NCBI RefSeq assembly: GCF_042676605.1
Contig: NZ_JBHTHQ010000021.1
Location: 496,001 to 560,000 of the forward strand
DNA: 64,000 nt
Reading direction: 5' to 3'
Source: Alloscardovia venturai
Lineage (GTDB): Bacteria; Actinomycetota; Actinomycetes; Actinomycetales; Bifidobacteriaceae
How positions within the stretch are numbered: the stretch's first letter is position 1; every line of letters starts with the position of its first letter. The position numbers were made by a program, and so were the translations under genes. Positions 44,998 through 52,673 of the stretch are shown one piece after another. The notes under the pieces were generated by a model. That model ran no database searches and was not told the DNA's origin. It worked only from the letters and a program-made list of their open reading frames with translations.

Positions 44998-45025
44998 GTG
45001 AGCGAATGGTAAGACATTCGCTCAC
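44998..45025 (-). terminator. Terminator of the M20 dipeptidase gene
   Basis: Perfect 11-base stem (44998-45008 with 45015-45025), six-base loop, TTTGTT on the minus strand. Confidence 0.8.
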
Positions 45026-45058
45026 TCCCTACTACAAAACAGCGTTTGTACTGTACAT

Positions 45059-46426
45059 CTACTCAGCCAAGCCCTGCAAAATCAACGCTTCGGTCACAAC
45101 GTTGTTTTTCAGCGCACTCAAAGAAATAGACTCGTTTGGAGAATGAGCGTTCGCCTTAGGGTCTTCCGGACCTGTCACGATGACCTGCGCGTGAGGGAAG
45201 ATGCGCTGAAGTTCAGGAATGAACGGAATAGATCCGCCCTCGCCCTTATTGACAGGCGCCGTCTCGAAAGCATCTTCCATTGCCTTCTCAGCCACACTAA
45301 CAGCTTTGGAATCTGGATCCATTGCCCATCCCTGACCATTGTCGAGCGGCTTGGCGGTTACTTCTGCACCGAATGGAGCGTTTGCTACAAGCCAGTCGCA
45401 TAGTGCCTTCTGAGCCTGCGCAGGATTCTGAGAAGGAGCTGTGCGCAAAGAAAGACGGAAGCGAGAAGTATCAGCGATGACGTTGAAGGAACCTTCAACT
45501 GGGTGCGCATCAAAGCCGATAACCGTCATGGATGGCTTGGTCCACATGCGCGCAGCTAAGGAACCGGTACCGGCAAACTTATATGAGTCAACGACTGCAG
45601 CATCGCGACGCACTGTTGCCTCGTCCATGTCACGCTGCAAACCACCCACTGGCTCTTGAGAATCGATGCCGGGGATGGCGAGATCACCGTTGTCGTCGTA
45701 CATCTTTGCGATGAGCATGGCAGCGATGGTATTTGCATCCAAAATTGGGCCGCCAAACTGTCCAGAATGTACTGGATGACCGAGAACTCGGACGGTTACA
45801 TCGACATCAGTATTGCCACGCAATGAAGTAGTGAGCGACGGAATCTCATCAGACCAGTTGCCAGAATCTGCCACGATGATAACATCGGATTCAAATTCAT
45901 CTTTATGCGCCTCGATAAATGGGATGAAGCTCGGAGACCCCATCTCCTCTTCACCTTCAATGAAGATGCGAATATTCACTGGCAAATCATCACCTAATGC
46001 GTGAAGCGCACCCGAATGGATCGCAATACCGCCGCCATCATCTGCTGCGCCGCGACCGTAGAGACGACCATCTTTTTCTGTTGCGGTAAACGCTGGAGTA
46101 TCCCACACTGACTCATCCGGCACAGGCTGTACATCATGATGTGCATAGAGAAGAACGGTCGGTGCGGATGGGTCTACTATCTTGGAGCCGATGACCTCCC
46201 ACGCGCCTGGCGTACCGTCAGGGTTTGTGGACTGTACAACGCGAGCTTCTACGCCCTGCTTACGCATCTCTTCTGCGACAAACTGCGCAGAAGTCTTCAT
46301 ATGATCGCCAGTAATACCTTTGGCAGAAACGGAGCCAAGAGCAATCTTCTGTGACAAGACTTCTACAATGCGAGACCAGTCTGCTTCTACACGTGAGCGG
46401 ACTTCCTCTAATGATAGCTGTGCCAT
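45059..46426 (-). CDS. M20 family metallo-dipeptidase
   Basis: A 455-aa zinc peptidase of the M20 (ArgE/DapE/PepV-like) family. The metal and catalytic motifs are YAHHDVQPVP, GRGAADDGGGI (bridging Asp), and EGEEEMGSP with the general-base Glu; a lid domain is inserted in the middle and ENAHSPNES-like NAHSPNESIS follows near the end. ATG 46426 is chosen: AAAGGAT precedes it, and the extra 16 residues of the longer form are not family-like. Cytosolic; probably cleaves dipeptides. Confidence 0.92.
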   Translation of the reverse strand: MAQLSLEEVRSRVEADWSRIVEVLSQKIALGSVSAKGITGDHMKTSAQFVAEEMRKQGVEARVVQSTNPDGTPGAWEVIGSKIVDPSAPTVLLYAHHDVQPVPDESVWDTPAFTATEKDGRLYGRGAADDGGGIAIHSGALHALGDDLPVNIRIFIEGEEEMGSPSFIPFIEAHKDEFESDVIIVADSGNWSDEIPSLTTSLRGNTDVDVTVRVLGHPVHSGQFGGPILDANTIAAMLIAKMYDDNGDLAIPGIDSQEPVGGLQRDMDEATVRRDAAVVDSYKFAGTGSLAARMWTKPSMTVIGFDAHPVEGSFNVIADTSRFRLSLRTAPSQNPAQAQKALCDWLVANAPFGAEVTAKPLDNGQGWAMDPDSKAVSVAEKAMEDAFETAPVNKGEGGSIPFIPELQRIFPHAQVIVTGPEDPKANAHSPNESISLSALKNNVVTEALILQGLAE

Positions 46427-46554
46427 CGTTATCCTTTCATGAGGAATTCTATGAGAAATAAATATCCTCCGCACACTTTAGTGCACGCATACGATAGGAA
46501 CTTTAAGGATTCTAAACTCATCCGCAGTATCACACTAGAGTCTAGCCATTTCCA

Positions 46555-46560
46555 TATTCT
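46555..46560 (+). promoter_or_regulatory. Putative leaderless -10 box of the DUF3043 gene
   Basis: TATTCT ends eight bases before the ATG at 46569, with no Shine-Dalgarno sequence between. Confidence 0.35.
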
Positions 46561-46568
46561 TAAGAGTT

Positions 46569-47186
46569 ATGAAATGGAATCTGTTCTCAAAGAAGACAAG
46601 CGACGATGAGTCCCTCGATCAGAAGGCACTAGACGATGATCTCCACGCATCTGATAAGAAAGGTCGACCGACACCTAAACGCCGTGACTCTGAAAACGCA
46701 CGGCTGCATCCACTTGCACCAAAAGATCGCAAAGCACAACGCAAAGCCGCTACTCAGCGTCGTCGCGAGCGCGAGAATGCTGAGTATGATGCTATGCGCA
46801 CAGGCGATTTGCGTCATATGCCTAAGGCAGAGCAGCTTCCATGGCGCATCTATATACGAGATTATATCGATGCACGTTTCAACCTCGGTGAGTACTTTAT
46901 GATAGTCATCGTCGTACTCCTTCTTGCAGCGTTCGCAACGACGTACTTCGCCCCACAGCTCTCTTTAGTGATTTTGATTTTGATGTATGTCTACTTCTTT
47001 GCCATCATCGTGGATAGTTTCCTCATGTGGCGAAAGCTGAAGAAGAAACTCATCGAAAAGTTCGGCGAGCGTTCCGTCGCTAAAGGTATGCGCTCTGGAT
47101 ACTATGCGTGGAGCCGCGCGCTTCAAGTACGCTCGTGGCGTCTGCCAAAGCCTCGCACAAAGAAGCATGGCGAGTGGCCGAAGTAA
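46569..47186 (+). CDS. DUF3043 domain-containing membrane protein
   Basis: A 205-aa actinobacterial family protein. The N-terminal 90 residues are highly charged (GRPTPKRRDSENARLHPLAPKDRKAQRKAAT). The conserved AEQLPWRIYIRDYIDARFNLGEYF follows, then two hydrophobic helices and a basic C-terminus. Function is unknown. It is a single-gene unit ended by a strong bidirectional terminator. Confidence 0.85.
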   Translation: MKWNLFSKKTSDDESLDQKALDDDLHASDKKGRPTPKRRDSENARLHPLAPKDRKAQRKAATQRRRERENAEYDAMRTGDLRHMPKAEQLPWRIYIRDYIDARFNLGEYFMIVIVVLLLAAFATTYFAPQLSLVILILMYVYFFAIIVDSFLMWRKLKKKLIEKFGERSVAKGMRSGYYAWSRALQVRSWRLPKPRTKKHGEWPK

Positions 47187-47204
47187 AACATGACCAGCTT
47201 AAAC

Positions 47205-47240
47205 AAAATAACGCACTCCGTTTTCTGGGTGCGTTATTTT
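47205..47240. terminator. Bidirectional terminator
   Basis: Perfect 12-base stem (47205-47216 with 47229-47240) with a T-run on the right side and A-run on the left. It serves the DUF3043 gene and the convergent MFS gene. Confidence 0.9.
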
Positions 47241-47257
47241 TTATACGTTCATATAGA

Positions 47258-48502
47258 TTACTCAGTAAGTCGATTCTTATACAACGTAAGAGCACAAATA
47301 GCAACAAGAGCAATAGCAGGAACAAGCGAGATTAACGGCAATACATGCCACGATGCATACGTGTATATCCACCAACTCACCCACGATCCACCAGCTGCAG
47401 CAATCGCCGAAGCGAGACGAACCCATCCAGTAAATTTTGGCAAATACTCACGTTCGATAATAAGCTGTCGAGATGTGATAATGGCATGCCCGGCAAGCAC
47501 GAAGCCAAAGCTTTCAAGTCCCCAGCCTACGAGTGCTGCCCAGAAATTTGGGATCGAGAGTGCAATCATACCGAAAGCAATAATCGCACTTCCCCACACT
47601 CCTACGCTACGTAAATTCATTCGCTTAATAAGTCTCATATACACTAGCGAACCAATCACAGTACATACACCAACGACACCATAAATAACAGTAATCGCAT
47701 TGATTTTGACTTCATGAGCATAGCCCATTGTCGTGTAAGCGTTGAAAAGTGATGGAGTTAATGTCAATAAAAAAGTTGCAAGAAGTAACTTCGTTTTTGT
47801 TTCACGGTTACTCTTTAGAACATTCGTTCTTTCAGTATCTTCACTATCGGAATCTCCTAATTCAGATACCTGCTGTGTCTTACGCACATCCTTTTGCGAG
47901 AAAATACGCGTAATAGTGCAAGAGAATGACAGAACAGCCGAAAGCATAAGCAACACAAATAGCGACTTAGTTGCGATGAATGAGCCCAATACATTACCGA
48001 GTAGCGTGCCAAACACAGACATCACAACGCTTGCATAGCCGTTGTATTCGATGAGCATATGCTCATTGTCAGCAATCTCTACCTCAAATATTTCACTGGA
48101 AATATCAATGATTTGACCAGTGACAAGCAGAAGACAGCTCAGCGCCAATAGCATCCACTTCCACATACCAAGTGTTGACGGAGTCAGTGCCACAATGAGG
48201 CACAAAATCCCCTCCACAAATTCAGCACCTGCAAGCGCTGCAAAGCTTCCAAGGCGGTCCACTACCCAAGCACCAATCGGCGATAAGAAGTCCGAGAAAA
48301 CTCCAAAAGTATTGTTAAATGCTACCGCCCATGCAGGTAAACCAACCAAAAGAATCGCTGGTATCACACCACCTGTAAAAATGGAATTGCTCAAGATAGA
48401 AAATGTAAGTCCGAGCAAAGCCCACCGCATAGTGCGCGATAGTCGCCTTGTGGTGCCTATCGAATAGATAGACTTAATAAATTTCTTGAGCATTCTCCCC
48501 AT
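47258..48502 (-). CDS. Major facilitator superfamily transporter
   Basis: A 414-aa protein with twelve predicted helices and a polar mid-loop (about residues 205-232, with SELGDSDSEDTERTN). The loop 2-3 motif is weak (SDFLSPIGAWVVDRLG). I cannot assign a substrate. ATG 48502 is kept because a TAAGCT box lies eight bases before it, consistent with leaderless initiation; there is no Shine-Dalgarno sequence. It is divergent from lpd with a 49-base gap. Confidence 0.8.
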   Translation of the reverse strand: MGRMLKKFIKSIYSIGTTRRLSRTMRWALLGLTFSILSNSIFTGGVIPAILLVGLPAWAVAFNNTFGVFSDFLSPIGAWVVDRLGSFAALAGAEFVEGILCLIVALTPSTLGMWKWMLLALSCLLLVTGQIIDISSEIFEVEIADNEHMLIEYNGYASVVMSVFGTLLGNVLGSFIATKSLFVLLMLSAVLSFSCTITRIFSQKDVRKTQQVSELGDSDSEDTERTNVLKSNRETKTKLLLATFLLTLTPSLFNAYTTMGYAHEVKINAITVIYGVVGVCTVIGSLVYMRLIKRMNLRSVGVWGSAIIAFGMIALSIPNFWAALVGWGLESFGFVLAGHAIITSRQLIIEREYLPKFTGWVRLASAIAAAGGSWVSWWIYTYASWHVLPLISLVPAIALVAICALTLYKNRLTE

Positions 48503-48510
48503 AACGAACT

Positions 48511-48516
48511 AGCTTA
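48511..48516 (-). promoter_or_regulatory. Putative leaderless -10 box of the MFS gene
   Basis: Minus-strand TAAGCT, then eight bases, then the ATG at 48502. Confidence 0.4.
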
Positions 48517-48537
48517 TCAACGCCACTTCTTCTCCCG

Positions 48538-48543
48538 TAAAAT
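48538..48543 (+). promoter_or_regulatory. Putative leaderless -10 box of lpd
   Basis: TAAAAT, then eight bases, then the ATG at 48552. No ribosome site. Confidence 0.45.
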
Positions 48544-48551
48544 GAGCTTTT

Positions 48552-50018
48552 ATGGCTTTTGATTATGACGTAATCGTTATCGGTTCTGGACCTGGTGGGT
48601 ATGCGACGGCGTTGCGCACCGCAGATTTTGGGCTGCACACCGCTGTCATCGAAATGCGAGACGAGGTGGGTGGCACGTGCCTCAACCGCGGATGCATCCC
48701 CACGAAGGCATACGTCACAGCATCTCACACGCTTGAGTATGCGAAAAACGCTTCCTCGTGGGGCCTCGATATTTCTGTAAACACTATCGATATGCAATCT
48801 CTCAAGGCAGCAAAAGACAAAACCGTCGCAGGCGTTGTCAAGGGACTCTCGCAGCATATGAAGTCTCGCAAAATCGACATCATTCACGGATACGGTTCTC
48901 TCGTAAAACCTCATGAGGTTTGCGTTGATGACGGTGAGATGCACCATACTTTTACAGCGCAACACGTTGTCCTTGCTACAGGGTCATACTCCACTACTCT
49001 TCCAGGATTTGATTTCTTCAACGGTAGCGCAGATGAGGTTCGTCAAGCAGTTGCAGACGGGCAGGCCCCTATCCTCTCTTCTGACGAAGCGCTCGATATC
49101 GACGTAATACCAGAAAATGTTGTTATCGTAGGGGCTGGAACGATTGCGCTTGAGTTCGCAAACATATGGAATACTCTTGGAACGCATGTTACCGTTTTGC
49201 TTCGTAAAGATGTGCCACTTTCTCACGGCGATAATCATATCAGTGCAATGATGATGCGCACCATGAAACGCGCAGGTATTCATTTTGAGACTCGCAGCCA
49301 GCTTAAAGCAGTAGAAAATGGCAAAGTTACCTATACCGTGCACGATATGAAGTCAGACGAGCACAAGAAAATAGAAAAAAATGTCCCAGCAGATTTTGTC
49401 TTAGTCGCAATTGGACGTTCTCCGCAGACGACTGCGAGTTGGTTTGCTTCATCAGGGCTCAATCTTTCCGATCATGGATTCGTCATCACTGATAAATTTG
49501 GACGCACGAATATTGACAACGTTTGGGCACTAGGCGATATCACTCAGGGACGTATGCTCGCTCATCAAGCTTTTGAGCAGGCTCTTACCATCTCTGAATC
49601 TATTGCAGGTATAGATACCAAACCTGTCGATACTTTTATGGTTCCGCAAGTTGTCTTTGCAACAGTCGAGTCTCTCAGCGTAGGTTACACCGCACAAGAG
49701 GCTGAAAAAAATGGTTTTGCGCAGATAGAAGAGACTGTCGTTCCTATGCTTTCCAATCCTCGTGTAGCAATGCTGAAGTCTAACGGCACTACAGTTATCG
49801 TCTCCGCATATGATGCACAATCTGGACAACGTATCGTTATCGGAATCCATATGGTAGGTCCTCAGGTATCAGAACTTTCTGGGACAGCTCGAGAAATTAT
49901 CGAAAACAAGATTCCTCTTCATGATGCTGCTGGTGCTCTTTTTGCTCACCCCACACTGAGCGAATCACTCGGCGAGGCGCTTCTCAAAGCAGATGGACGA
50001 CCGCTCAATGTACGTTAG
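48552..50018 (+). CDS. lpd: Dihydrolipoyl dehydrogenase
   Basis: Flavin disulfide reductase of 488 aa. It has the FAD motif VIGSGPGGYATALR, the redox pair Cys43-Cys48 in GGTCLNRGCIPTKAY, the NAD motif VGAGTIALEFANIW, and the catalytic His466-Glu471 pair in HPTLSE. No E1, E2 or lipoylation genes lie nearby, and bifidobacteria are known to lack pyruvate dehydrogenase complexes, so its partner may be a glycine-cleavage-type H protein or another lipoyl or disulfide substrate. Followed by DUF4191 and glnA, as in other actinobacteria. Confidence 0.93.
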   Translation: MAFDYDVIVIGSGPGGYATALRTADFGLHTAVIEMRDEVGGTCLNRGCIPTKAYVTASHTLEYAKNASSWGLDISVNTIDMQSLKAAKDKTVAGVVKGLSQHMKSRKIDIIHGYGSLVKPHEVCVDDGEMHHTFTAQHVVLATGSYSTTLPGFDFFNGSADEVRQAVADGQAPILSSDEALDIDVIPENVVIVGAGTIALEFANIWNTLGTHVTVLLRKDVPLSHGDNHISAMMMRTMKRAGIHFETRSQLKAVENGKVTYTVHDMKSDEHKKIEKNVPADFVLVAIGRSPQTTASWFASSGLNLSDHGFVITDKFGRTNIDNVWALGDITQGRMLAHQAFEQALTISESIAGIDTKPVDTFMVPQVVFATVESLSVGYTAQEAEKNGFAQIEETVVPMLSNPRVAMLKSNGTTVIVSAYDAQSGQRIVIGIHMVGPQVSELSGTAREIIENKIPLHDAAGALFAHPTLSESLGEALLKADGRPLNVR

Positions 50019-50110
50019 CGATAACTTCTCCGTACTGTTATACGCACATTTTCGGCTCGATACAGTATTATGACAAACAGAAAATACTGACTTAATGGAA
50101 AGTTAAGGTT

Positions 50111-50836
50111 ATGGCAGAAGAAACTAAGAAGCCAAAGCGCAACAATGTCTTTAAGCAGATGAAGCAGCTTTATGACTTCACACGTGAGGATGATCCGCAG
50201 GTCACATGGTGGGTGCTGGGAGCATTCTTCATACCGTTTATCGTTGTCATTCTCATCGGCTTTATCTTAAAGCTCGGCTGGCTTAGCTGGATTATGACCG
50301 TCATCTTAGCAGTGCTTCTCGGTCTTCTTGCCGCTACTTTCACACTTTCTCGTCGAAGCGAAAATGTCGGCTACAAGCGTATCGAAGGTCAGCCAGGTGC
50401 TGCCGGAGCAGTCTTGCAGTCTTTGAGCAAGCGTGTATACACCTTTAGCGAGCAGCCGGTATGGATTGATCCACGTACAAAGGACATGATTTGGCGTGGT
50501 ACGTCCCTCTACGGTGTTTATCTCGTCGTAGAAGGTCCACAGTCTCGCACACGCAAAGCCGTCGAAAACGAGAAAGCGAAGATTCGTCGCGTCACTCAAG
50601 GCTCTAGTATCCGCATTATCACTATTTACACTGGCAATGGCGACGGAGAAACTCCTATCTCCGGCCTCAATAAGACACTACGTAAGCGCTATAAGAATCC
50701 TTTGACCCCTGACGAGCTTGAGCATCTCAATGGTCGTCTGAGTACTTTACAAAAGATGAATGGACTCGGCATGCCACAGGGCATCGATCCTCGAGCTGCT
50801 CAGCATATGAGCCGTCGTGCTATGCGTGGTCGTTAG
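50111..50836 (+). CDS. DUF4191 family membrane protein
   Basis: A 241-aa actinobacterial protein. It has a short basic N-terminus, two helices (about residues 33-75), then the conserved cytoplasmic part GYKRIEGQPGAAGAVLQSL and WIDPRTKDMIWRGTSLYGVYLVVEGP. Function is unknown. Its place between lpd and glnA is conserved in actinobacteria. A hairpin terminator follows. Confidence 0.88.
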   Translation: MAEETKKPKRNNVFKQMKQLYDFTREDDPQVTWWVLGAFFIPFIVVILIGFILKLGWLSWIMTVILAVLLGLLAATFTLSRRSENVGYKRIEGQPGAAGAVLQSLSKRVYTFSEQPVWIDPRTKDMIWRGTSLYGVYLVVEGPQSRTRKAVENEKAKIRRVTQGSSIRIITIYTGNGDGETPISGLNKTLRKRYKNPLTPDELEHLNGRLSTLQKMNGLGMPQGIDPRAAQHMSRRAMRGR

Positions 50837-50872
50837 ATATAACGTTCCATATATAATCTTGGTCAAAGTACC

Positions 50873-50914
50873 GATAAACGCCATATTCCAACGCTTGTGA
50901 GTATGGCGTTTATC
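50873..50914 (+). terminator. Terminator after the DUF4191 gene
   Basis: Perfect 13-base stem (50873-50885 with 50902-50914) and a 16-base loop, followed by ATATTT. Confidence 0.75.
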
Positions 50915-50953
50915 ATATTTAAAAACTTTATGAGTGTTTGAAGAGCGAAAGAC

Positions 50954-51006
50954 GTTACACTGTCGTAACACAATCTTTCATTTTAGGAAACTCTCTTCTC
51001 TACAAT
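50954..51006 (+). promoter_or_regulatory. glnA promoter with GlnR-like inverted repeat
   Basis: GTTAC-N6-GTAAC at 50954-50969 fits the actinobacterial GlnR site (GTnAC-N6-GnAAC). A TACAAT -10 lies at 51001-51006 with a poor -35, so the repeat sits about 50 bases before the likely start, suitable for an activator. Confidence 0.55.
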
Positions 51007-51043
51007 AGGACATGTACTTATTCGACTAGAGAAGGTTAGTCTC

Positions 51044-52477
51044 ATGGCTCTTTCCACTAAAGAAGATGTAGAAGCTCTCATCAACAAGGAAGGCGTAGAG
51101 TACGTTTCTGTACGCTTTACCGACCTCATTGGCGTTCAGCAGCACTTCACTGTTCCAGCAAGCGAATTCCTCGATGGCGCATTCAAGGATGGCATGCCAT
51201 TTGATGGTTCTTCCGTGCAGGGATTCCAGGCTATCAACGAATCTGATATGAACTTGGTTCCAGATGTTCACACCGCTTACATTGATCCATTCCGTAAGCA
51301 CAAGACTTTGAACGTAGCATTCTCCATCGTGGACCCAATTACTGGCGAGCCATACTCTCGCGACCCACGTCAGGTAGCTATGAAGGCTGAGGCATACCTC
51401 AAGTCCACCGGCATCGCTGATACCGCTTCCTTCGCTCCTGAAGCAGAGTTCTTCCTCTTTGATAAGGTTCGTTTCGAGAACTCCATGCGCACTTCCTTCT
51501 ACGAAGTCGACTCCAACGAAGCAGGCTGGAACTCTGGTAAAGAAGAGAACCTTGACGGTACTCCAAACACCGGTTTCAAGAACCAGCCAAAGCGCGGTTA
51601 CTTCCCTGTCCCGCCTCTGGATCAGACTGCAGATATCCGTGACGAAATGGTCTATAACCTCCAGAAAGTCGGCTTGACTCTTGAGCGTTCTCATCACGAA
51701 GTCGGCGGCGCAGGTCAGCAGGAAATCAATTACCGTTACAACTCCCTTGTTTACGCGGGTGATGACTTGATGAAGTTCAAGTATGTAGTACACAATACTG
51801 CTGCTGAGTTCGGCAAGGCTGCCACCTTCATGCCAAAGCCAATTGCAGGCGATAACGGTACCGGCATGCACTGCCATCAGTCCCTGTGGAAGGACGGCAA
51901 GCCACTGTTCTACGATGAGAATGGTTACGGCGGCCTCTCCGACATCGCACGCTGGTACATTGGTGGTCTCATCAAGCACGCTGATGCAGTGCTCGCATTC
52001 ACCAACCCATCTCTTAACTCTTACAAGCGCTTGGTTCCAGGCTTCGAGGCTCCAGTAAACCTCGTGTACTCTGCTCGCAACCGTTCCGCGGCTATCCGTA
52101 TCCCTCTCGCCGGTACTTCCCCAGCTGCAAAGCGTATCGAGTTCCGCGCTCCAGATCCTAGCTCCAACCCATTCTTAGCATTCTCTGCTCAGCTCATGGC
52201 AGGTCTTGACGGTATCTTGAACCGTATCGAGCCACCAGAACCAGTAGATAAGGATCTCTATGAGCTTCCACCTGAAGAAAAGGTTGGCATCAAGACAGTT
52301 CCAGGCTCTCTCGAGGAAGCTCTCAAGGCTCTTGATGAAGATCGCGACTTCCTGACTGCTGGTAATGTCTTTACTGAAGATCTCATCGACACGTGGATTG
52401 AGCTCAAGAATCAGGAGATTGAGGCAGCACGCTTGCAGCCAACTCCGCTTGAATATCAGCTCTACTTCCACATCTAA
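51044..52477 (+). CDS. glnA: Glutamine synthetase type I
   Basis: Dodecameric GS of 477 aa. It has the N-terminal beta-grasp with FTDLIGVQQHFTVP, DGSSVQGF, the metal-binding EAEFFLF, the ammonium/glutamate site NRSAAIRIP, and KPIAGDNGTGMHCHQSLW. The adenylylation tyrosine is present at Tyr406 (DLYELPPEE), so GSI-beta type control by GlnE is expected. Codons are strongly biased, suggesting high expression. It assimilates ammonium together with gltBD. GAGAAGG precedes the ATG. Confidence 0.98.
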   Translation: MALSTKEDVEALINKEGVEYVSVRFTDLIGVQQHFTVPASEFLDGAFKDGMPFDGSSVQGFQAINESDMNLVPDVHTAYIDPFRKHKTLNVAFSIVDPITGEPYSRDPRQVAMKAEAYLKSTGIADTASFAPEAEFFLFDKVRFENSMRTSFYEVDSNEAGWNSGKEENLDGTPNTGFKNQPKRGYFPVPPLDQTADIRDEMVYNLQKVGLTLERSHHEVGGAGQQEINYRYNSLVYAGDDLMKFKYVVHNTAAEFGKAATFMPKPIAGDNGTGMHCHQSLWKDGKPLFYDENGYGGLSDIARWYIGGLIKHADAVLAFTNPSLNSYKRLVPGFEAPVNLVYSARNRSAAIRIPLAGTSPAAKRIEFRAPDPSSNPFLAFSAQLMAGLDGILNRIEPPEPVDKDLYELPPEEKVGIKTVPGSLEEALKALDEDRDFLTAGNVFTEDLIDTWIELKNQEIEAARLQPTPLEYQLYFHI

Positions 52478-52514
52478 GGAGAAATTGCTGAAAATATAAA
52501 GCCTGTCCAACGTT

Positions 52515-52570
52515 GAGCTGCTCCTTGAAGGAAAAACTATTTTTCATAGTCTACTTTTAAGGAGCAGCTC
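52515..52570 (+). terminator. Terminator after glnA
   Basis: Twelve-base perfect stem (52515-52526 with 52559-52570). Its 32-base loop contains a smaller ACTAT/ATAGT hairpin; TTCTTA follows. Confidence 0.75.
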
Positions 52571-52673
52571 TTCTTATAGGTTCGACCACGGTTTTTGAAT
52601 ATAACCCAGTAAACTCTACCCTGTAAAATTCAACGTGAAGTTTTAAGATTCTTACTCATTACTCATGATCACA

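Noticed and set aside
51026..51979. Long open frame antisense to glnA
   Set aside because: It mirrors the strongly biased codons of glnA, lacks a ribosome site and any family signature.
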